Source: Russula earlei (Eukaryota > Basidiomycota > Agaricomycetes > Russulales > Russulaceae). From it: a stretch of 19,982 nt of DNA. Location of the stretch: the NCBI GenBank assembly GCA_025769875.1, contig JAGFNK010000850.1, forward strand, positions 1 to 19,982, in the 5' to 3' direction. The notes beneath the pieces are model-generated. The model was given only the letters and a program-made list of their open reading frames with translations, had not been told where the DNA came from and ran no database searches. Positions 14,987-19,982 of the stretch are shown in pieces (position 1 is the stretch's first letter; the number at the start of each line of letters is the position of its first letter). A program made the translations under genes and the position numbers.

Positions 14987-17192
14987 CTTGGGGTCGTCCA
15001 GCTGAAGCGGAGTAGTATTCTTTCAAAAGTTCTGGGGCGTTAAGGTCACGATGGTCGACCCATGAGTCATCTGATGCCGGGTATCCTTTCCAGTGTACGA
15101 GGTATTGAATTTTACGTGTTCGTCCGAATCTCCTTGTGTCTAGAATTGCTTCGATTTCGTATTCTTCCTCGTTTTCAACGGTTGGTGGAGGTCGTGTAAA
15201 CAGCGTGCCATATTCCTCCGTCTCCTTATAAGGGAGGAGTAGGTTGACGTGAAAGACGTCATGTATCTTCATTGATGGCGGAAGTTGTAATTGATATGCA
15301 ACTTTGGAAATTCTTTTTGTGATAGGAAATGGACCGTATCTTTTGGGCATCAGCTTGCGTGTTCCTCGTGTTTTGAGATTCTTTGCTTCTAACCATACAA
15401 GAGTTCCCTCTTCCATTTCCTTGATGTTGGGTTTTAGGGGTTGTTGTTTACGTTCGAGGAGTTGTTGGGCGTCTTGTCTTGCTTCTTCTAGTTGTTTTAG
15501 GTGATCGGTGGATGAGGGTACGTTATTGTCTTCTAGACTGATATCGATCTGGGGTTTGAATCCCATGAGGAGTTCGTGTGGTGATCTTCGTGATGTTTCA
15601 TGTTTCCATGAGTTATGCGCATATTCTGCTAAGGGGAGCATTTTTGCCCAGGAATGTGGATGAGTCGTGGTCCAGGGTCTTAGGTATTGTTCTAGCCATG
15701 CGTTCATCCGTTCTGTCTGTCCGTCGGTTTGGGGGTGGAACGCGGTGGACATGTTTTGTTTGATGCCTAAATTTTTACATAAGGCTTTAGAGAAGTTTGA
15801 TGTGAATTGAGGGTCTCTGTCGGAGATGATTCTTTTGGGAACGCCGAACCAGGGTATGAGGTGTTTCAAGTACTCGTGTGCAACACCTGTTCCATCGATT
15901 GTTTTGTTACAGGGAATGAACTTTGTTGCTTTAGAGCACCCTTGATCGACTATAGTGAGGACGCTGTCAAATCCTTCTGATTTTGGTAAGTCGGTGATGA
16001 GGTCCATTGATACGTATTGAAAGGGGCCTTGTTCAACGTGTGTGTCGAGTGGGAAGGTCGTGGCCTTCTTTCTGGGTATATTGGTTTTGGACTCTTGGCA
16101 TTTGGCGCAACCTTTGACGTATTGTTCTACGAATTGTCGTAGTCTAGGTCCTTCGTAATGTTGTTTAACTAAGTCCCAAGTATTAGCTATTCCTGGGTGT
16201 CCTGCGAAGGGGGTGTCGTGGAATTGTCTTAGGATTTCTCGTCGTTTGTCAGGTTTGTCGGGTAGGTAGGTCTTTTTCGCGAATATTTCGGGTGGTAGTA
16301 AAGTGGTTTTTTGTTCTTCTACCCCCTTGTTAAGGTCTTTGCAACGAGAGAGTGTGTCGGCGATAGTGTGTGTATGTCCAGGGATGTGTTCTAAGGTAAT
16401 ATTAAAGTCTTGCATATATTGCATCCATCTGGCTTGTCGTCCTGTTAATTTTTGTGGTTCTTTGAAGTACGTGAGATTTTTGTGGTCTGTTCTTATTCTG
16501 ACTGGTTTGTCGGCTCCTAAGAAGAATGGTCGTCCGCTTTTTAATCCAAAAATTACTGCTGCTAGTTCTTTGTCGTGAGCGTCGTAGTTTCTTTCTGCAT
16601 CTAATAGTGTTCTGGAATAGTAGGCGATCGGGTGAAAACTGTCTTCATATTCTTGGGATATAACTGCTCCTACGGCGAATCCTGATGCGTCAGTGTCTAA
16701 AACGAATTGTTTTGTCCAATTTGGTGTACGGAGTACTGGGTAAGATACGCAAGTTTCTTTTAGGATTTGAAAGGCTTGGTCTTCCTTTGTTGTCCATTCC
16801 CATTGTCTGTTTTTCTTTGTTAAGTCGTTCAGTGGTCTTGCTTTTATGGAAAAGTTGGGTATAAAATTTCGATAGAAGTTACAGAACCCTAGGAAACTTC
16901 TGACTTCTTTTAGCGTAGATGGGGTTGGCCAATCTTTAATTCCTTTGACTTTGACGGGGTCCATAGTTATTTTTCCTTCTCCTATGATTACTCCAAGGTA
17001 TTCTACCTTTTTTCTGTGGAATTGACACTTTTCTGGTTTAAGATAGAGATCGTGTTGTTTCAGTTTAGATAGTATATGATTGACTTTAAGCGTGTGTTCT
17101 GTTTCGTCATTCTGTGTAGCAATGATGATGTCATCCATATAGATCTTCAACCATCCTTGAGCGAGTTCTTCTTGGAAAATGTCGTCCATCAT
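14982..17192 (-). CDS. Gypsy pol: RT (palm onward), RNase H, integrase, chromodomain (736 aa open)
   Basis: Most of the replication enzyme. Residues 1-100 are RT from just before the catalytic YMDD (18-21), with LKPEKCQF and EYLGVIIGEG. EVRSFLGFCNFYRNFIPNFS leads to RNase H (DTDASGFAVGAV, KELAAVIFGL, RTDHKNLTYF). The integrase H2C2 finger is at FHDTPFAGHPGI/CAKCQ. The DDE core has SMDLI, SDRDPQF and QTERMNA, with 35 residues from the second Asp to the Glu. RYGPFPI is the GPY/F motif. A chromodomain occupies 677-727 (EYEIEAILDTRR, YLVHWKGYP, DDSWV) and probably steers insertion to marked chromatin. The first Met is only an internal codon: the polyprotein entered from upstream but is cut by an in-frame TAA at 17196-17198. 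A duplicate polypurine tract lies at 16321-16333. Confidence 0.92.
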   Translation of the reverse strand: MMDDIFQEELAQGWLKIYMDDIIIATQNDETEHTLKVNHILSKLKQHDLYLKPEKCQFHRKKVEYLGVIIGEGKITMDPVKVKGIKDWPTPSTLKEVRSFLGFCNFYRNFIPNFSIKARPLNDLTKKNRQWEWTTKEDQAFQILKETCVSYPVLRTPNWTKQFVLDTDASGFAVGAVISQEYEDSFHPIAYYSRTLLDAERNYDAHDKELAAVIFGLKSGRPFFLGADKPVRIRTDHKNLTYFKEPQKLTGRQARWMQYMQDFNITLEHIPGHTHTIADTLSRCKDLNKGVEEQKTTLLPPEIFAKKTYLPDKPDKRREILRQFHDTPFAGHPGIANTWDLVKQHYEGPRLRQFVEQYVKGCAKCQESKTNIPRKKATTFPLDTHVEQGPFQYVSMDLITDLPKSEGFDSVLTIVDQGCSKATKFIPCNKTIDGTGVAHEYLKHLIPWFGVPKRIISDRDPQFTSNFSKALCKNLGIKQNMSTAFHPQTDGQTERMNAWLEQYLRPWTTTHPHSWAKMLPLAEYAHNSWKHETSRRSPHELLMGFKPQIDISLEDNNVPSSTDHLKQLEEARQDAQQLLERKQQPLKPNIKEMEEGTLVWLEAKNLKTRGTRKLMPKRYGPFPITKRISKVAYQLQLPPSMKIHDVFHVNLLLPYKETEEYGTLFTRPPPTVENEEEYEIEAILDTRRFGRTRKIQYLVHWKGYPASDDSWVDHRDLNAPELLKEYYSASAGRPQV
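16321..16333 (-). promoter_or_regulatory. Candidate central polypurine tract
   Basis: TTAACAAGGGGGT, identical over 13 nt to the 3' tract (13669-13681). Upstream both share AGAC one base away. It encodes LNKGV between RNase H and integrase, so it is compatible with coding. Central tracts of this sort prime a second plus strand in lentiviruses and Ty1. Confidence 0.5.
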
Positions 17193-17584
17193 AGTTTAAA
17201 AGGTAGCTGGAGAATTCGTTAGTCCAAAGAACATTACCGTAGGTTCGAACAGCCCATCACTGGTTTTGAAGGCTGCTTTCCATTCGTCTCCTTCTTTAAT
17301 CCGAATGTTGTTGTACCCCCATCTAACATCGAATTTAGTAAAAAGTTCTTTTCCTGCTAGAGCGTGGATGAGTTCTGGGATTAAAGGTAATGGGTATACG
17401 TTGGGTATTGTCCATTTGTTTAGGTTCCTATAGTCCTGTACCGGTCGGAATTTACCATCTTTCTTTTTTATAACAAGAATCCACTGGCGTATGGTGAGTT
17501 AGACCTTCTTATCCACTTAAGTCGTAAATTTTGTTCGAGGAATTTTCCTTGTTCTTCTTTTCTTTTGGTGAGAGGGGGTATACC
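17193..17584 (-). pseudogene. Gypsy pol: N-terminal half of RT, with nonsense and frameshift lesions
   Basis: Connects the protease segment to the large pol ORF. Just after a TAG at 17585-17587 the frame reads GIPPLTKRKEEQGKFLEQ and SPYASGF, which is RT entry. Near 17477 the frame shifts, leaving an in-frame TAA at 17468-17470. The continuing frame reads KKKDGKFRPVQDYRNLNKWT, NVYPLPLIPELI, LFTKFDVRWGYNNIRI (first catalytic Asp) and MFFGLTNSPATF. It then meets TAA at 17196-17198, where the family normally has Gln. Both nonsense codons (TAG at 17585, TAA at 17196) are explained by a single C-to-T change from a Gln codon. With the shift, three lesions separate protease from the rest of pol. Confidence 0.85.
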
Positions 17585-18307
17585 CTACAGTTGATTGTGG
17601 TCGGGGGCGTCTTGTTTTAGGTCGATGGCGTGATCCCATTTTCTTGGTCCAGGAAACCTTTCTGATTCTTGTTCCATAAATACCTGTCCATATGGGTGGT
17701 ATTGATGAGGGACCATTTCCTGCCAAGTTTTTGGTTTTTCCTGCATTTGTGATTCTGCTAATTGTTGTGCAATAGTAGTTTTACATAGTCGAGTTTGCAG
17801 CCATAGTTCGTCGCCTTCTTCCCAGTCCCTTAGTGTTTTGATCCAAGCGGGAGTTTCTTGGTTTCCCTTGAGGGTAATTCTTCCCATGATGGTCCCTTTA
17901 GACCAATTTATTCTTGGATTGGTCGACTCTAGGAATGGGTATCCTAGAATGATGTCGTCTTGTCCTATGTCTGCAACCAGGAATAGATGCGTATGTTTTT
18001 GTCCTAGCAGTTTTAATTCCAGTTGGACGGTTTGGGTAACTTTTCCTGAACGATTGAGTGTTCCATCGACGTTTTTGACGTTTCTGGCCGTAGTTAATTC
18101 TTTCGTTTGTAAATGTAGCTCTTTTGTCATCTTAGGGGATATGAAGCATTCAGTGGCTCCACTATCTATCAAGGCTTTTCTTTCGGCTTTGTTCGATCCA
18201 GTGTAAATAGTGACTGTGGTCTGTATTGATCTTTTCTTAGCATGGTACACTGGATCTGTATTTAAGGCCCGAGCGATCGCCGTCGCACTCAGGCGTCCGA
18301 AAAACCC
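17585..18307 (-). CDS. Gypsy pol N-terminus: aspartic protease, entered by -1 frameshift
   Basis: Open segment with the retropepsin active site ALIDSGATECFISPKM and the flap-to-C-terminal block LFLVADIGQDDIILGYPFLE (ILG motif). A ~100-residue linker runs to the RT entry (WDHAIDLKQDAP). It cleaves Gag-Pol inside the particle. Its frame is -1 relative to gag and stays open back through the gag stop to the heptamer at 18301-18307. The likely product is therefore a Gag-Pol fusion, not a protein started internally; the nearest in-frame start-like codon is only a GTG at 18250. It ends at TAG (17585-17587), probably a mutated Gln codon. Confidence 0.82.
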   Translation of the reverse strand, partial: GFFGRLSATAIARALNTDPVYHAKKRSIQTTVTIYTGSNKAERKALIDSGATECFISPKMTKELHLQTKELTTARNVKNVDGTLNRSGKVTQTVQLELKLLGQKHTHLFLVADIGQDDIILGYPFLESTNPRINWSKGTIMGRITLKGNQETPAWIKTLRDWEEGDELWLQTRLCKTTIAQQLAESQMQEKPKTWQEMVPHQYHPYGQVFMEQESERFPGPRKWDHAIDLKQDAPDHNQL

Positions 18308-19560
18308 TGTTCTTTGTTCTCATCGTTCTCCTCTGAAAGCATCTTGATGAAGATTTCCTTGTCTTCCTTGGATAGGGCCTTCGCGGCATTGACGACTTTA
18401 ATGGCCGCATTCTCTTCAATAATTTCCACCATGGAGGATTCGGATGTGGTGACGGTGTCGGCGGCACGTGCGCGAGTTATCTCGCGTTTCGGTTTCGTGG
18501 GGCAGTCGCGGGCCAAGTGTCCTCGAAGAGAGCAATGGAAGCATCTTCCTTCTTCTCTATGTTTCTGTTTTTCGGCTTCGGTGACTGCCTTACGAGCGGC
18601 GCCTGCGCTGGTGTCCATCGCGTTTGGGTCGCGTGGTGGGAGTCGTGGTCGTGCGGGTGTGGTGTTGCCTTGATTGTTCCCACGGTTGGCCCATGCTGAG
18701 TTGACCAGTCGTCCCCAGGGCCTGTTGTTCTGTGGTTGATTGGGGTTGCGTCCGCGTGTGCTGGAATGGTCAGATAAGATCGCGTGTTTGCGCATCCAGA
18801 CCCTGTGATGCTTCTGTGCTGCTGCAACCCAATCAACAAAGGAGGTGGGGTCTTCGAGATCGAGGCACGATTCAACCAAGGATCGTGGAAGTCCCCACGC
18901 GAATAGCCTCATGACTGTCAGTTCGTCGACGTCGAGTCCTGCACGTCTAGCCAGTAATTGGAATTCAGATATGTAGTCGTCAAGCAGGCCATCCTTCATT
19001 TTTAATTCTTTAAGTCGGTCTTGGGCCTTCTCACATTCCGCGTAGTCGGTGAACGCACGTCGGAATTGCTGTCGCATAGCCTCCCACACTGTCAGCCCGA
19101 GTGGGATATTGGTGGGGTCGTTTTGCACGTCTTCGAGCCACTGGTCCATGGCCTCGAGCCATCCTTCGACTTTGGGTCCTTTCATTAGTGAGAGAAAGTA
19201 TGCACATTTCTTAATAGGATCTCTGGCAATTTTACTGTCGTGGTTCATGGACATGAATCTATTGAACACGACTAAAAATGTGTGTGTGCGCGCGCGGTCG
19301 CCATTGAAGAAGTCGGGGGGAATTCCCTCGAGTTTTCCATTATCGGGGCCGCGTGCGTTGCGGTCGCGATCTGTGCGTGTGTCGTAATCGTCGGGGTTGG
19401 GGTCGGGGCTTGGGGGTCGTATTCCGCGGCCTCCCATTCCGGGGAATGAGGCGCGAGTGGTGGGTTGTGCTGTTCCGGATGAAGCAGGTTGTGGCTGGGC
19501 CGGGTCGGGGTCGGTAGCGGCGATGAAGACGTTCGTCGTAGTCATTGGTTCGAGTTCCAT
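18289..19560 (-). CDS. Gypsy gag (423 aa)
   Basis: Capsid/nucleocapsid precursor. Residues 1-75 are Pro/Asp-rich and disordered (PPSPDPNPDDYDT). The capsid core follows, with LEGIPPDFFNGDRARTHTFL, ARDPIKKCAYFLSLMKGPKV, WEAMRQQFRRAFTDYAECEK, AQDRLKELKM and DDYISEFQLLARRAGL, the Retrotrans_gag pattern. A basic stretch precedes one zinc knuckle, C340-C343-H348-C353 (CFHCSLRGHLARDC). The acidic tail ends QGFSDA. The ATG at 19560 precedes a second in-frame Met five codons on. The frame is intact and of normal length, and the stop overlaps the pol frame. Confidence 0.9.
   Translation of the reverse strand: MELEPMTTTNVFIAATDPDPAQPQPASSGTAQPTTRASFPGMGGRGIRPPSPDPNPDDYDTRTDRDRNARGPDNGKLEGIPPDFFNGDRARTHTFLVVFNRFMSMNHDSKIARDPIKKCAYFLSLMKGPKVEGWLEAMDQWLEDVQNDPTNIPLGLTVWEAMRQQFRRAFTDYAECEKAQDRLKELKMKDGLLDDYISEFQLLARRAGLDVDELTVMRLFAWGLPRSLVESCLDLEDPTSFVDWVAAAQKHHRVWMRKHAILSDHSSTRGRNPNQPQNNRPWGRLVNSAWANRGNNQGNTTPARPRLPPRDPNAMDTSAGAARKAVTEAEKQKHREEGRCFHCSLRGHLARDCPTKPKREITRARAADTVTTSESSMVEIIEENAAIKVVNAAKALSKEDKEIFIKMLSEENDENKEQGFSDA
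18301..18307 (-). promoter_or_regulatory. Slippery heptamer G_GGT_TTT for -1 gag-pol frameshifting
   Basis: In gag frame the bases read CAG GGT TTT TCG GAC GCC TGA. GGGTTTT fits the X_XXY_YYZ rule in the correct phase, three codons before the stop codon. A -1 slip continues as TTC GGA CGC CTG AGT and enters the protease frame without a stop. The sequence beyond is G+C-rich with GCGA/TCGC self-complementarity, which might form the stimulatory structure. Confidence 0.6.
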
Positions 19561-19618
19561 TGGAGCATGGGTGACGGGGATTGGTCCTGGCGCTGGGGTT
19601 TGGCTCGGAGCTCTAGAC

Positions 19619-19867
19619 CTAGGGAGGGGGTGTTCCTGAGGCTGTCAGTGTGGTGATATTAATGCCTTGAAGAGGGCTTTGTTGGAGCCTGAAGGCTGGG
19701 CGAGCGACGCACGTCGCTTCCCACGTGTCCCCACGTCTTTTGATTTCGAACCAAAGGCCGTAGAGGTGGCTGAGGGCTACCTTGGCACCCATCCAGTTGG
19801 CATAGTAGCCGGTCCACGGGACACTGTCTTTCTGTATGGTGTAGAACTCGACACCATCGTCGAACAT
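19619..19867 (-). CDS. Uncharacterised 82-aa ORF upstream of gag
   Basis: A short frame on the coding strand of the Gypsy element, ending 58 bases before gag. From the ATG at 19867 it reads MFDDGVEFYTIQKD, VPWTGYYANWMGAKVALSHL and YGLWFEIKRRGDTW. It is aromatic-rich with ordinary protein-like composition, and I recognise no family. The same frame stays open above the ATG to a TAA at about 19960. It could be a leader ORF, the remnant of an N-terminal gag exon, or chance. The overlapping plus-strand frame (19667-19954) is equally open, which lowers confidence. Confidence 0.3.
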   Translation of the reverse strand: MFDDGVEFYTIQKDSVPWTGYYANWMGAKVALSHLYGLWFEIKRRGDTWEATCVARPAFRLQQSPLQGINITTLTASGTPPP

Positions 19868-19982
19868 GGTTATACTGGGGACATTTTTCTCTTGATCAGG
19901 CAACAGCTCAAAGGGGCATTTGAGAGCAGCCAGTCCTTCGATGGTTGGGACTGATACCCTTTAGTCTTCCAGTCCTCGAGTT

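Larger units (their letters stand above)
13174..19982 (-). mobile_element. Ty3/Gypsy chromovirus with an extra ORF after pol (5' end beyond window)
   Basis: Order on the minus strand: gag (19560-18289), PR-RT-RNaseH-INT-chromodomain (18307-14982), extra zinc-knuckle ORF (14932-13781), polypurine tract and 3' LTR (13666-13174). The RT-RNaseH-INT order and the chromodomain place it in the chromoviruses (Metaviridae). At least 6.8 kb is present, and the 5' LTR and primer-binding site are off the right edge. Gag and the extra ORF are open throughout. Pol has two nonsense codons and one frameshift. Confidence 0.9.

Noticed and set aside
15304..16578. Plus-strand ORFs opposite Gypsy pol
   Set aside because: Shadow frames of a clear minus-strand polymerase; no protein features of their own.
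17585..17587. Programmed readthrough of TAG between protease and RT, as in murine leukaemia virus
   Set aside because: A further in-frame stop and a frameshift lie within the next 400 bp, so decay is the simpler explanation; sister copies would settle it.

Overview
This window holds no recognisable host gene. It is a nested block of transposable elements and their debris. The coding remnants are Ty1/Copia and Ty3/Gypsy polyproteins of the kind abundant in filamentous fungi. The Copia protease, integrase and RT motifs, the Gypsy chromodomain polymerase and an extra zinc-knuckle ORF after pol all suggest a basidiomycete, probably a TE-rich Agaricomycete. That assignment is inference from element type; nothing here fixes the species.

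Layout, left to right. Positions 1-386 show nothing recognisable. Positions 387-5732 hold three copies of a modular repeat made of a ~281-bp end module (TGTCA...TACTACA) and a ~685-bp internal module. The middle copy (2295-4805) is flanked by the end module in inverted orientation, like an element with long terminal inverted repeats. Inside or beside these copies lie a 248-bp solo LTR with a perfect 5-bp target duplication GTGGC (1419-1666), a 1.27-kb pyrimidine-rich insertion carrying a minisatellite (2865-4137), and a 489-bp solo LTR with target duplication CTATA (5106-5594). The third repeat copy is broken at 5733 by a minus-strand Copia element. That element has its 3' LTR at 5733-6117, RNase H, RT, integrase and protease remnants at 6130-9708, and gag at 11769-13079. 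It is itself split at the gag-pol junction by a plus-strand Copia derivative (9709-11763). This second Copia has an LTR, a primer-binding site matching the anticodon arm of initiator tRNA-Met, and degenerate gag-protease-preintegrase sequence. The 5-bp duplication CTGGG flanks it, and removing the insert puts host gag and pol back in one frame.

From 13174 to the right edge lies a minus-strand Ty3/Gypsy chromovirus, inserted in the leader of the Copia gag: 3' LTR (13174-13666), polypurine tract, an extra 383-aa ORF with two tandem CCHC knuckles (13781-14932), pol with a C-terminal chromodomain (14982-18307), and gag (18289-19560). Its 5' LTR is outside the window. Gag and the extra ORF are fully open. 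Pol carries two nonsense codons and one frameshift, so this copy is probably not autonomous. The sequence shows a consistent expression and replication plan: a G_GGT_TTT slippery heptamer just before the gag stop with pol in the -1 frame, a TATA-like motif at the pol stop ahead of the extra ORF, and a 13-nt duplicate of the polypurine tract in the middle of pol that could act as a central PPT. The extra ORF, the central PPT and the modular inverted repeats are the observations most worth following up.
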